Below are positions 40,881 to 49,672 of a stretch of 64,000 nucleotides of DNA, piece by piece. The stretch is from Flavobacterium enshiense DK69 (GTDB lineage Bacteria > Bacteroidota > Bacteroidia > Flavobacteriales > Flavobacteriaceae): positions 29,193 through 93,192 of the forward strand of contig NZ_AVCS01000011.1 in assembly GCF_000498495.1 (NCBI RefSeq), read 5' to 3'. Position 1 is the stretch's first letter. Every line of letters begins with the position of its first letter. The translations under genes were made by a program, and so were the position numbers. The notes under the pieces are model-generated. The model saw only the letters and a program-made list of their open reading frames with translations, made no database searches and was not told the DNA's origin.

Positions 40881-41405
40881 ATGAACAAGTTATTTTTAAC
40901 CTTAGTAATAGCACTGTTTTCGGCAACTATATTTGCTCAAACCGCTTTTGATAAGTTTGACGGACAGGAGAATGTCACATCGGTAATCGTAAACAAGAAA
41001 ATGTTTGAATTAATGAGCAAAGTAAAAGTTGATGCTTCCGATAAAGAAGCTCAGGCTTATATAAGTCTGCTTAAAAAATTAGACAATCTGCGAGTGTTTA
41101 CCACAACAAGTGCTAAACCGGCTTCTGAAATGAAGGCAACAATGAACAGCTATTTGAAATCGAATCCTTTGGATGAGTTGATGCGTATCAATGACGGGGG
41201 TAAAGCCGTTAAGATTTATGTGAAATCCGGAGCAAACAGCAATCAGGTAAAAGAACTTCTTATGTTTGTTGAAGGTTCTGGTTCTAAGAACGAAACGGTA
41301 TTGCTTTCTTTAACCGGGAACTTTGATCTTGATGAAATTTCAGCCTTAACGGAAAAAATGAAATTACCGGGCGGAGATTCGCTGAATAAGGCTTCTAAAA
41401 AATAA
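40881..41405 (+). CDS. DUF4252 secreted protein
   Basis: 174 residues from the ATG at 40881; the longer frame would overlap the anti-sigma gene. Signal peptide ends near IFAQTAFDK. The DUF4252 pattern covers most of the rest, with VTSVIVNKKMFELMSKV and DEISALTEKMKLPGG. Function unknown. It is third in the sigma-factor operon and is ten bases from another DUF4252 gene. Confidence 0.85.
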   Translation: MNKLFLTLVIALFSATIFAQTAFDKFDGQENVTSVIVNKKMFELMSKVKVDASDKEAQAYISLLKKLDNLRVFTTTSAKPASEMKATMNSYLKSNPLDELMRINDGGKAVKIYVKSGANSNQVKELLMFVEGSGSKNETVLLSLTGNFDLDEISALTEKMKLPGGDSLNKASKK

Positions 41406-41414
41406 TATTTATAT

Positions 41415-41951
41415 ATGAAACGGTATTTATACATCGTGCTTTTTGCCTCATTGCTTTTCGCAGGATGTGAACAAAAGCCTTCATTACAGAAATATTTTGT
41501 GGCTAATTCAGATAATAAAGATTTTATTTCTTTGGATTTGGCGCCGACTTTCATCAACGTTGAAAAAGTATCATTGTCAGCAGCAGAAAAAGAGGCTTTG
41601 GAATCATTTAAAAGGATTAATGTCCTGGCTTTTAAATCCGATTCGTTAAACCAGAATAAGTTTAATGAAGAGCGTGAGAAAGTCAATACGATATTAAAAG
41701 ACAAAAGTTATCAGCAATTGATGCGTGTGGGTTCCGGTAAAGAAGGTGGTGCTGTTTATTTTGTCGGTCAGGATGAGCATATTGATGAGTTTGTGTTGTA
41801 TGCCAACAAAAAAGAAAATGGCTTTGCCGTTGTCCGGGTTATTGGCGATGATATGAATCCGACAGATGTTCTGAATCTTATGCGTTTGATGCAGAAAGCC
41901 AACATAGACATGGAGCAGCTCAAACCTTTGCAAGCGCTGATGCAACCTTAA
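41415..41951 (+). CDS. DUF4252 lipoprotein
   Basis: 178 residues with a lipoprotein Cys in LLFAGCEQKP. The remainder is DUF4252-like (KYFVANSDNKDFISLDLAP, NLMRLMQKANIDMEQ), related in order to the secreted DUF4252 protein before it. The pair probably works at the inner or outer membrane in an envelope response controlled by the ECF sigma factor; this is inferred from operon order. A strong terminator follows. Confidence 0.85.
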   Translation: MKRYLYIVLFASLLFAGCEQKPSLQKYFVANSDNKDFISLDLAPTFINVEKVSLSAAEKEALESFKRINVLAFKSDSLNQNKFNEEREKVNTILKDKSYQQLMRVGSGKEGGAVYFVGQDEHIDEFVLYANKKENGFAVVRVIGDDMNPTDVLNLMRLMQKANIDMEQLKPLQALMQP

Positions 41952-41955
41952 AAAA

Positions 41956-41981
41956 AGTCCCGATAACTTCGGGACTTTTTT
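41956..41981 (+). terminator. Intrinsic terminator of the sigma-factor operon
   Basis: AGTCCCGA pairs with TCGGGACT around TAACT, followed by TTTTT. Confidence 0.9.
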
Positions 41982-42103
41982 ATTGTTTGAATGTTGAAGT
42001 ATGAAACTGTGATCAACTTTGAAATAGATGAATTTGTAAACTGGAATTCCCAATCTGATACAGATTCTTTTTGTGATAGGTATCAAGTATAGTTTTATCA
42101 ATT

Positions 42104-43486
42104 TCACGACATTAGGAGCACCCACAAAATTGCAATTAATGGCCCGAGTAATCCATAGATTAATCCGGTTAACCTGAAATCTTTTTGTTCAAGATAACCA
42201 GTATTGAATACGATAGCATTAGAAGGGCTTGATGCCAACAATCGTAAACCTGAAGATGATGAAAGTGCTATAATCAAAGCTACTTCTAATTTTTGATCAG
42301 GAAGTATAGCCATGCAGATTGGGACCATTAAAGTGGTAGCTGTTGAATTGGTCATCACATTTGCTAATACCATCGCTAAAAATCCAAAGATGCAAAGCAG
42401 TAAAATGCTATCCAGTTGCAAGGTGATGAGTATTTCGGCATAATGCTTTAATATACCGGTATGATCAAGTGCAAGGCCTAGCGACAAACCTCCGGCAACC
42501 AATAAGAGTGTGTCCCAGCCTAAGGTTTGAATATCTTTTCCAATAAGCACACCGGTTAACGTAAGTACTACAAGTGGGACAGCACACACCGATGATGCTT
42601 TTATTCCATGTAAAGAACTGGTAACCCATAGACCGATGGTGACGATTATTACAGCGATAACTATATTCCGTTGCAATGCTGCTTCCTTTGAAACATCTGT
42701 TTTCATGTCATCAAGAAAAGCAGTAGAAATAGGGGTAGAATCTTTCAGATGAGCTTTAATCAAAGCGAAACAACAAACCGCATTCACTACTATCGCGAGC
42801 GGTACCCCATAAATCATCCAGTCGATGAACTCAATAGTAATTCCTGCATTATGCAATGCACCGGCAGCAATTGCATTTGCAGGCGTACCGACAATGGTGG
42901 CCATACCCCCTGTAGTTGCAGCGACTGGAATACCTAATAGCAATGCTTTGGCGACTCCGGAATTTTTATCGAGGGTTTTAAGTAATGGCATTATTGCCGC
43001 TAACACCATTGTGGTAGTAGCGGTATTAGACAAAAGCATGGAAGCCAGCATTGTTGCGGTCATTAAGCCAATCAATAAATGCCGTGGATTTGTTCCCGCA
43101 ACTTTAAGTGTGAACCTGAAAAGCGCTTCATCTAATTTTGTTTTGGCCATGGCTTTTGCAAGGAAAAAGCCGCCTAGTAAAAGCCAAATTATACTGTCGG
43201 AAAATGTCTGTACATAATCCTCAATATTTTCGGGTGCTGAATTAAAATGTTTATTGCCAAGGGCAAATACCAGATAAGAAATTATTAGAAGGCTTACCGC
43301 AAATGCGGGTACGGCTTCGGTAATCCACAAGCCAATGGCAAAGAACAACAGGAAGATTACATATACCTGAGAGTCGGTAAAATTTGGTTCTTTCAATAGC
43401 AGAGTTATTCCTAAAGCTACAGCAAAGGATAGTAGAAAATGATAAACAGATTTATGTTTATTTCCATTAGCACCTTTTTCTTCCAT
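42104..43486 (-). CDS. SLC13/DASS-family sodium:anion symporter
   Basis: 460 residues with about eleven membrane helices. The two paired signature loops of the divalent-anion:sodium symporters are visible: LLSNTATTTMVLAAIMPLL and VMTNSTATTTLMVPICMAI. It should import dicarboxylates, sulfate or phosphate with sodium; substrate specificity cannot be read from the sequence. It stands alone, convergent with the sigma-factor operon. Confidence 0.9.
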   Translation of the reverse strand: MEEKGANGNKHKSVYHFLLSFAVALGITLLLKEPNFTDSQVYVIFLLFFAIGLWITEAVPAFAVSLLIISYLVFALGNKHFNSAPENIEDYVQTFSDSIIWLLLGGFFLAKAMAKTKLDEALFRFTLKVAGTNPRHLLIGLMTATMLASMLLSNTATTTMVLAAIMPLLKTLDKNSGVAKALLLGIPVAATTGGMATIVGTPANAIAAGALHNAGITIEFIDWMIYGVPLAIVVNAVCCFALIKAHLKDSTPISTAFLDDMKTDVSKEAALQRNIVIAVIIVTIGLWVTSSLHGIKASSVCAVPLVVLTLTGVLIGKDIQTLGWDTLLLVAGGLSLGLALDHTGILKHYAEILITLQLDSILLLCIFGFLAMVLANVMTNSTATTLMVPICMAILPDQKLEVALIIALSSSSGLRLLASSPSNAIVFNTGYLEQKDFRLTGLIYGLLGPLIAILWVLLMS

Positions 43487-43838
43487 AATTTTTGAAATTA
43501 CCTCGGAAATAATCGTATTTTAATGGTATTCAGTATGTTATATTATTCAAATATAATAAATAATTATTGTATGCTTTTACGGTATTTGTGTTTTGTCAAA
43601 TTCCTTTTGACTATTTTTTTAATGGTGGTTTGCTTGATTGAAGTGTTTTTTTTGAATATGCTAATTTATGCGTACGGATTTACTTCAGAAAGGAGCGATT
43701 TGTTATTATGAAGCTTATTTAATTTCAAAAAATTTGCTTTTTAGGTATGACGTATATTTACCGTGCATAAATTATATAGATGAGTAAATAAAAAAATCGC
43801 AAACCTATATTTATAAAGGAATTGCGATTCTTTGAATG
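43487..43838. other. Intergenic spacer, no gene seen
   Basis: This very AT-rich stretch between the SLC13 gene and the tRNA cluster has only a hydrophobic 62-codon frame that looks accidental. No repeat or RNA is apparent. Confidence 0.5.
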
Positions 43839-43920
43839 TGACCACGATCAGATTCGAACTGACACGTCTTGCGACACCACCCCCTCAAGATGGCGAGTCT
43901 ACCAATTTCTCCACGTGGCC
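43839..43920 (-). tRNA. tRNA-Leu (GAG)
   Basis: Read on the minus strand, an 82-base cloverleaf with acceptor GGCCACG/CGTGGTC, a long variable arm (GTGTCGCAAGAC), TTCGAAT in the T loop and anticodon loop CTTGAGG. CCA is not encoded. Confidence 0.93.
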
Positions 43921-43962
43921 GTAAATAAAAAAAGTCAAACACTATTGTTTGACTTCTTATTG

Positions 43963-44035
43963 TGACCCGGCTGGGATTCGAACCCAGGACCCCATCATTA
44001 AAAGTGATGTGCTCTACCAGCTGAGCTACCGAGTC
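43963..44035 (-). tRNA. tRNA-Lys (TTT), copy 1
   Basis: 73-base cloverleaf on the minus strand with acceptor GACTCGG/CCGGGTC, T loop TTCGAAT and anticodon loop CTTTTAA. Identical to the next copy; CCA is not encoded. Confidence 0.95.
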
Positions 44036-44068
44036 TTGCTTTCAGGAAAATAATTTAGGTCATTTTTG

Positions 44069-44141
44069 TGACCCGGCTGGGATTCGAACCCAGGACCCCA
44101 TCATTAAAAGTGATGTGCTCTACCAGCTGAGCTACCGAGTC
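44069..44141 (-). tRNA. tRNA-Lys (TTT), copy 2
   Basis: Identical 73-base tRNA-Lys 33 bases upstream of copy 1 in transcription order. The three tRNAs probably form one transcript with tRNA-Leu. Confidence 0.95.
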
Positions 44142-44269
44142 TAGAATTACTTCCTGATTGCGGGTGCAAATATAAGACGTATTATTTATTTTGCAAGGGA
44201 AATTTATTATAAATTTGACTTTTTTTTAAAGTCTATTCTTAAAGTATTAGTTTATAGGAGGTTGTTGCT

Positions 44270-44788
44270 ATGAAAAAAATTGTGTTAGTTGGGTATATGG
44301 GAAGCGGAAAATCGACTGTAGGTAAATTATTGTCGGAAAAAACCGAAATTCCTTTTTTTGACCTTGATGTCATAATCGAAAAAGAGGGACAAAAAACGAT
44401 TTCTGAGCTGTTTTCGGAAATTGGAGAAATCCGTTTTCGAAAAATAGAACATGAAGCACTCAATAATTTTATGGCTGCTCACGATGATTATATTTTAAGT
44501 TTGGGAGGAGGAACGCCGTGTTACGCAAATAACCATTTGCAATTGCAAAAAGAGGGTGTCGACTCCATATATTTAAAAGGGTCGATCCATGAGCTTACGA
44601 AACGTCTGATGCCTCAAAAGAAATACCGTCCGCTGATCGCTCATCAAAGCGACGAGGAACTGCACGAGTTTATCGCCAAGCATTTGTTTGACAGAAGTTA
44701 TTTCTATCTCAAATCAAAGCATGTTGTTTCGGTGGATGGTAAGAATCCGGAAGATGTAGTGGAGGAAATAATTCGGCTTTTAGCTTAA
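44270..44788 (+). CDS. aroK: Shikimate kinase
   Basis: 172 residues. The P-loop is GYMGSGKST, FFDLDVIIEKEG holds the substrate-binding Asp, RFRKIEHEAL includes the conserved Arg, and LSLGGGTPC is typical. It phosphorylates shikimate for aromatic amino acid synthesis. Its 3' end overlaps the convergent phosphoribosyltransferase gene by nine bases. Confidence 0.94.
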   Translation: MKKIVLVGYMGSGKSTVGKLLSEKTEIPFFDLDVIIEKEGQKTISELFSEIGEIRFRKIEHEALNNFMAAHDDYILSLGGGTPCYANNHLQLQKEGVDSIYLKGSIHELTKRLMPQKKYRPLIAHQSDEELHEFIAKHLFDRSYFYLKSKHVVSVDGKNPEDVVEEIIRLLA

Positions 44789-45274
44789 ATAAGCGTATTC
44801 GTCATTTTCTTCAAAAACAACCTGGATGTGTTCCAGTAAGGATGTAGATAAGGAAATGCCTTTAAAATCTGCTTTTACAGGGTATTTTTTATGATTTCGG
44901 TCTACCAATACTGCTGTCTTGAATTTCTTTAAAGGAACATCAAGGAAATGCTTTACACCGTAAATTAATGTTGTGCCCGAATTCAGAACATCGTCAATCA
45001 AAACCAATCCCTTGTTTTGATACTCGGACACTTCTAAAGAAGTCGTAATTTCATCCTGTGGATTGTTCTTGTTGATTCTCACTTCACATAAAATAACTTT
45101 TAAATCGGAAATCTCGGCTAGCTCGCGAGCGATTTTCTGTGCGAAAATGTAACCGCTGTTTGCTATTCCGGCTAGTACCACTTCATTTTCATCCACAAAG
45201 GTTTCATAGATTTGGTAAGCAATACGTTTGGTTTTGTGCTGGATTTCGCTTTGCGTTAAAATGATGTTTTTCAT
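44780..45274 (-). CDS. Phosphoribosyltransferase (PyrR/Hpt-like)
   Basis: 164 residues of the type I phosphoribosyltransferase fold with the PRPP loop VLIDDVLNSGTTLIYGVKHF. The closing VLVDRNHKKYPVKADFKGI resembles PyrR-like proteins. It may salvage a base or regulate pyrimidine genes; I cannot separate these by sequence. It stands alone, convergent with aroK. Confidence 0.83.
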   Translation of the reverse strand: MKNIILTQSEIQHKTKRIAYQIYETFVDENEVVLAGIANSGYIFAQKIARELAEISDLKVILCEVRINKNNPQDEITTSLEVSEYQNKGLVLIDDVLNSGTTLIYGVKHFLDVPLKKFKTAVLVDRNHKKYPVKADFKGISLSTSLLEHIQVVFEENDEYAYLS

Positions 45275-45392
45275 GTGATGTGGTGTTTTTTGAGTCCGGC
45301 TGAATCGGTTGTAATAAAAACCAAAAATAAAGATTTTTTGTTAAACCGCAGTTTTGCGTGCTTTTTAAAATTAACTGTAAGGTTGATCGGAT

Positions 45393-45980
45393 TTATTTTG
45401 GTGTAACAATAAAAAACAGTTCGCGCGCTTTTCTTGGCTGTATTGAATTGTGAGCGGTTTCCAAAGTTTTAATATTGAAAAGCTCTGAAAACAGATTTGT
45501 GTACTCTTCTTTGCTTCCTCCAAAAGGAGGGCCGTCTTCTGTTAGGGGAAAATCAAATAGCAAGCCAAAAAGTTTTCCTTTATCAGAAAGCAGGGAATGC
45601 ATTTTTGCGACATAATTTTTTCTAAGTTCAGGTGACAGTGCGCAAAAGAATGTCTGCTCCATGATTAAGTCGAATTTTCCAGCCAAATCAAAAAAATCAC
45701 TTTGGATAAGTTGGCTCTCGGGAAATTCAGGAATTCTTTTTTTGATGTTCTGAAGCGGGCTTTCAGCAAAGTCGGCCACAAATACATTTTTAAAGCCTTT
45801 AGACAGGAAATAATCCAGTTCGTAACCGTTTCCGGCTCCTGGAATCAGTATTTTAAGGTTTTTGTCTTCAATCTGATCGATATACTCCTTAAGGGGCGTG
45901 GTTATGCTTCCTACATCCCATCCGGTTTGGTTTGTTTGGTATCGGTTTTCCCAATACTTGCTATTCAGTTGGTTCTTCAT
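45393..45980 (-). CDS. TPMT-like SAM-dependent methyltransferase
   Basis: 195 residues from the ATG at 45978-45980, preferred because KYWENRYQTNQTGWDVG is the usual beginning of this family. The SAM motif is ILIPGAGNGYELDYF, and EQTFFCALSPELR is typical of thiopurine methyltransferase-like proteins. The substrate is unknown. The start overlaps the end of the Hsp15-like gene by 20 bases, so they are cotranscribed. Confidence 0.87.
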   Translation of the reverse strand: MKNQLNSKYWENRYQTNQTGWDVGSITTPLKEYIDQIEDKNLKILIPGAGNGYELDYFLSKGFKNVFVADFAESPLQNIKKRIPEFPESQLIQSDFFDLAGKFDLIMEQTFFCALSPELRKNYVAKMHSLLSDKGKLFGLLFDFPLTEDGPPFGGSKEEYTNLFSELFNIKTLETAHNSIQPRKARELFFIVTPK

Positions 45981-46356
45981 GATGTTCGTCAGGATCGATG
46001 GTGTAATCTTCAATGTCTCTTCGGTCTTTTTTGGTTGGTCGTCCCTGGCCTTTGGTGCGGTAGTGTTCTTTTGAGAGTTTGAGTAATTCTAAATGTTCAA
46101 AAGCTTCAGCCGGAGTTTCATCTTTACGGTAGATATCAACCAATTTAGGGCCCACTCGATTTTGAGGGACATCCAAAACGGATAAAATATAGGTAATCTG
46201 GTCTTTTCGAAGCGTAATTTTGTCCGAAGGGAATACTTCTTTAGAAGGTTTGGCTTCTTGTCCATTTACGGTAATGTGTCCTTTTTTGCAGGCTTCGGTG
46301 GCTATGCTTCTGGTTTTATAGTAGCGTACACACCAGAGGTATTTGTCAATTCTCAT
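45961..46356 (-). CDS. S4-domain RNA-binding protein, Hsp15-like
   Basis: 131 residues. The S4 domain covers MRIDKYLWCVRYYKTRSIATEACKKG (in part) and HITVNGQEAKPSKEVFPSD. A basic, low-complexity C-terminal tail ends in an acidic run. Hsp15 (HslR) binds free 50S subunits with nascent chains in E. coli. It overlaps the methyltransferase gene by 20 bases. Confidence 0.88.
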   Translation of the reverse strand: MRIDKYLWCVRYYKTRSIATEACKKGHITVNGQEAKPSKEVFPSDKITLRKDQITYILSVLDVPQNRVGPKLVDIYRKDETPAEAFEHLELLKLSKEHYRTKGQGRPTKKDRRDIEDYTIDPDEHHEEPTE

Positions 46357-46438
46357 GGGAATTCGTTAAAATCAGTGTTAATTACATTACAAAAATAAAT
46401 GAAAATTGTATCTTGCGGCCTCTAAAAATAAACTAATA

Positions 46439-47539
46439 ATGAATAGAATTTTTAAGATATTCGGTATTTTGACTCTGGGGATGCTGTTTGCTAACTGTGA
46501 AGGTGACGAACCTGCAGGGCCGGAGCCTGCCAGACCTCATTCCGAAGTTTATGCTGAAAATTTGGCCATAATAGAAGAATATCTGCATGAAGCTTATATA
46601 GATGTTAGTAGAAATGCTAATGGAGATGTTACGAGTGTGGTTATCGATACATTAAATCCAGCCCTTGATCCGGACCATACAGTTTCGATATGGGATCAGA
46701 CGGAATATCCTTTACAAAGTAAAATTGTAAAATTGCATGGGGTTAATTTTAAAGTGTATTATTTGAAATTGGATAATAAAGGTGATACAGAAGCTGATGG
46801 TAATAAGCCTTGCGGTGTTGACCGTGTCTTGACGAGTTATTGGGGAAAATCACTGTCAAAAATTCTTAAGAACAAACCGGAACCACATTGGATTTTTTCA
46901 ACACCTAGGTTTGATTATGCGCCAAATCCGGTTGAATTTAATTTGATTGATGTTGTGAAAGGATGGGAATACATGTTTCCGGAATTCAGAGCTGGTTTTT
47001 TTGGTCCTGAGAACCCGGATAATCCTGGTGCTTTGAATTCGGTGAATTTTGGTTCCGGGGTGATGTTTTTGCCGTCTGGTTTGGGGTATTATAATCAGAA
47101 TCAAAGTAATATTCCGCAATATGCACCGCTTGTTTTTGCATTTAATTTACATGCGGTAACCTACCTGGATCAGGATTTTGATAAAATCGAATCAAGATAT
47201 GAATATGGTTTTAAATCGGATGGCAGTTTGATAGATACTGATTCTGATGGTATTCCGGATATATTTGATGCGGATGACGATAATGACGGTTACTTAACTA
47301 AAAACGAGATTAAACATACTATAACTGTAAAAGATTATACTGTCACTCCTATGACAGTAACAGAGTACACATACTATTATCCTTTCCACGGTGCTGTTGC
47401 TGACGATCCGGCAACTGTGGTAAATGAAGCACAAGGTATTCCGGATTGTTCGCTTGATTATACAACGTCAACCAGGAAAAGAAGACATTTAGACAAAACT
47501 TGTCGCACTCCGATTAAAGAAGAAGTGATAAAAAACTAA
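46439..47539 (+). CDS. FKBP-type peptidyl-prolyl isomerase lipoprotein with calcium repeats
   Basis: 366 residues from the ATG at 46439, giving a lipoprotein signal with Cys in MLFANCEGDE. A divergent FKBP domain occupies about 105-255: VKGWEYMFPEFRAG, FLPSGLGYYNQ, and NIPQYAPLVFAFNLHAVTYL. After it, DTDSDGIPDIFDADDDNDGY is a thrombospondin type 3-like calcium-binding repeat, followed by a unique basic C-terminus. It should assist folding of exported proteins at the outer membrane; activity is inferred because the FKBP part is divergent. A terminator follows. Confidence 0.82.
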   Translation: MNRIFKIFGILTLGMLFANCEGDEPAGPEPARPHSEVYAENLAIIEEYLHEAYIDVSRNANGDVTSVVIDTLNPALDPDHTVSIWDQTEYPLQSKIVKLHGVNFKVYYLKLDNKGDTEADGNKPCGVDRVLTSYWGKSLSKILKNKPEPHWIFSTPRFDYAPNPVEFNLIDVVKGWEYMFPEFRAGFFGPENPDNPGALNSVNFGSGVMFLPSGLGYYNQNQSNIPQYAPLVFAFNLHAVTYLDQDFDKIESRYEYGFKSDGSLIDTDSDGIPDIFDADDDNDGYLTKNEIKHTITVKDYTVTPMTVTEYTYYYPFHGAVADDPATVVNEAQGIPDCSLDYTTSTRKRRHLDKTCRTPIKEEVIKN

Positions 47540-47552
47540 TAAGTGATAAAAA

Positions 47553-47580
47553 AATCCCGCTCATTGAGCGGGATTTTTAT
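47553..47580. terminator. Intrinsic terminator between convergent genes
   Basis: AATCCCGCTC pairs with GAGCGGGATT around ATT, with A and T tracts on both sides, so it can serve the FKBP gene and the convergent transketolase gene. Confidence 0.88.
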
Positions 47581-47596
47581 TTTATAAAAAAGAAGG

Positions 47597-48550
47597 TTAT
47601 TTTCTCTTTATTACTTTTTCTACAGCTTCCACAATTGCCTGATTGTTCAACTTGTATTTCTCCATTAACTGTTCTGGTGTTCCGGATTCTCCAAAACTGT
47701 CCTGAACCGCTACGAATTCCTGAGGTTTCGGATTGTTTAGTGCTAATGTTCTAGCAACGCTTTCTCCTAAACCGCCAAGGATATTGTGCTCTTCTGCAGT
47801 AACTACACAACCTGTTTTGGCAACTGATTTTAAAATCGCTTCCTCATCCAAAGGTTTGATAGTGTGAATGTTGATTACTTCGGCAGAAATTCCTTTCGCT
47901 TCCAAAGCTTCGGCTGCAATTAATGCTTCCCAAACCAAGTGACCTGTTGCGATGATCGTAACGTCAGTTCCTTCATTAAGCATGATCGCTTTTCCAATGA
48001 TGAAAGGTTCGTCAGCAGGCGTGAAGTTCGGTACCACAGGACGTCCAAAACGCAAATAGGCAGGACCATGGTGATCTGCCAAAGCTAAAGTTGCTGCCTT
48101 TGTCTGGTTGTAATCACAAGTGTTGATAACTGTCATTCCAGGTAACATCTTCATTAATCCGATGTCTTCTAAAATTTGGTGGGTTGCTCCGTCTTCTCCT
48201 AAAGTTAATCCAGCGTGAGAAGCACAGATTTTTACGTTTTTATCAGAATAGGCTACCGATTGACGAATCTGATCGTAAACACGTCCAGTTGAAAAGTTAG
48301 CAAAAGTTCCTGTGAAAGGAATTTTTCCTCCGATAGTTAAGCCGGCTGCGATTCCAATCATGTTTGCTTCAGCAATTCCAATCTGGAAAAAACGCTCCGG
48401 GTGGTTCTTTTTGAATTCGTCAAATTTTAACGATCCGATAAGGTCGGCACAAAGTGCTACCACGTTTTCGTTTTTCTGACCTAATTCGGTCATTCCCGCT
48501 CCAAATCCCGAACGGGTATCTTTACTTCCTGTATTTATGTATTTTTTCAT
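47597..48550 (-). CDS. Transketolase, C-terminal subunit
   Basis: 317 residues from the ATG at 48548-48550 (MKKYINTGSKDTRSGFG); an 18-codon longer frame starts in low-complexity sequence. It has the pyrimidine-binding and C-terminal domains (GIAEANMIGIAAGLTIGG, AEEHNILGGLGE). It must pair with the N-terminal subunit, encoded 105 bases upstream, to make the thiamine-diphosphate enzyme of the pentose phosphate pathway. Confidence 0.92.
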   Translation of the reverse strand: MKKYINTGSKDTRSGFGAGMTELGQKNENVVALCADLIGSLKFDEFKKNHPERFFQIGIAEANMIGIAAGLTIGGKIPFTGTFANFSTGRVYDQIRQSVAYSDKNVKICASHAGLTLGEDGATHQILEDIGLMKMLPGMTVINTCDYNQTKAATLALADHHGPAYLRFGRPVVPNFTPADEPFIIGKAIMLNEGTDVTIIATGHLVWEALIAAEALEAKGISAEVINIHTIKPLDEEAILKSVAKTGCVVTAEEHNILGGLGESVARTLALNNPKPQEFVAVQDSFGESGTPEQLMEKYKLNNQAIVEAVEKVIKRK

Positions 48551-48655
48551 TTGAATTTTAATTGAAAGATTGAAAAATTGAAAGATTGAAATTTCTGAAA
48601 CCAACAGCTTTCAATACAATCGTCATTCTGAAATCTGATTTCTGCGGTCTGCTTT

Positions 48656-49507
48656 CTAATAATCGATTTCGTCTTCACAGTAGTTTTGACTCAACGCTGC
48701 AGCCAATTGCTCATCATTTGGAGCTTTTCCGTGCCAAGCATGCGTGTGCATCATGTAGTCTACACCATGTCCCATTTCAGTATGTAATAAAATACAAACC
48801 GGTTTGCCTTTTCCTGCAAGTGCTTTGGCGTGGTTTAGTCCCGCAATGATATCTTCAATGTTGTTTCCTTCTTTGATTTCAACAACATCCCAATCAAAAG
48901 CTTCGAATTTAGCTTTCACACTTCCCATGTTCAATACTTCGTCGGTAGGACCGTCAATTTGCTTTCCGTTCAAATCAATGGTAGCAATTAAGTTGTCTAC
49001 TTTTTTTGCAGAAGCATACATGATAGCCTCCCAGTTCTGGCCTTCCTGAAGTTCACCGTCTCCCAATAATGCATAAACGAAATGGTTGTCATTATTAAGT
49101 TTTTTGGCTTGTGCAGCTCCAACAGCTACAGATAAACCTTGACCTAATGAACCAGACGCCATTCTTACTCCCGGTAAACCTTCATGAGTAGTTGGGTGAC
49201 CTTGTAATCTTGAATTTAATTTTCTGAAAGTAGCCAATTCCGAAACAGGGAAATAGCCGCTTCGTGCAAGAACACTGTAGAAAACCGGTGAGATATGTCC
49301 GTTTGATAAGAAGAAAATATCTTCCCCAATACCGTCCATGTCAAAACCAGGTTTGCGCTCCATTATATTTTGGTATAAAACCACCAAAAACTCAGTACAT
49401 CCCAAAGAACCTCCCGGGTGACCTGAATTTACAGCGTGTACCATACGAAGAATGTCTCTTCTTACCTGAATCGTTAAATTGCTTAATTGTTGTGTGTTAC
49501 GCTTCAT
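48656..49507 (-). CDS. Transketolase, N-terminal subunit
   Basis: 283 residues with the thiamine-diphosphate-binding half: SGHPGGSLGCTEFLVVLY, ALLGDGELQEGQNWEAIMYA and the following N-containing motif IATIDLNGKQIDGP. The C-terminal half is a separate gene downstream. Splitting of transketolase is common in several phyla. A -7 box lies 26 bases before the start. Confidence 0.93.
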   Translation of the reverse strand: MKRNTQQLSNLTIQVRRDILRMVHAVNSGHPGGSLGCTEFLVVLYQNIMERKPGFDMDGIGEDIFFLSNGHISPVFYSVLARSGYFPVSELATFRKLNSRLQGHPTTHEGLPGVRMASGSLGQGLSVAVGAAQAKKLNNDNHFVYALLGDGELQEGQNWEAIMYASAKKVDNLIATIDLNGKQIDGPTDEVLNMGSVKAKFEAFDWDVVEIKEGNNIEDIIAGLNHAKALAGKGKPVCILLHTEMGHGVDYMMHTHAWHGKAPNDEQLAAALSQNYCEDEIDY

Positions 49508-49532
49508 TTTGTGTGTAAAAGTTAAACTGTTG

Positions 49533-49540
49533 CAAAGATA
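49533..49540 (-). promoter_or_regulatory. -7 promoter box of the transketolase genes
   Basis: On the minus strand TATCTTTG is an exact TAnnTTTG match, 26 bases before the start of the N-terminal subunit gene. Confidence 0.6.
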
Positions 49541-49645
49541 ATGAGTTAAATGGATTTTTTGGAAGATTCGGCAGCCCGATTTTAAGAAATGTTTGCAGGA
49601 TGTTAATTAAATTCATAATTCATAATTCATAACTCACAATTCTTT

Positions 49646-49653
49646 TATCTTTG
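49646..49653 (+). promoter_or_regulatory. -7 promoter box of tgt
   Basis: TATCTTTG is an exact match 20 bases before the tgt start. No clear -33 TTTG is seen. Confidence 0.6.
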
Positions 49654-49672
49654 CCGATTGTAAAATATATAT

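Noticed and set aside
43523..43711. 62-codon hydrophobic frame before the tRNA cluster
   Set aside because: Strongly AT-rich spacer with runs of F, L, I, Y and no initiation context; typical chance frame.
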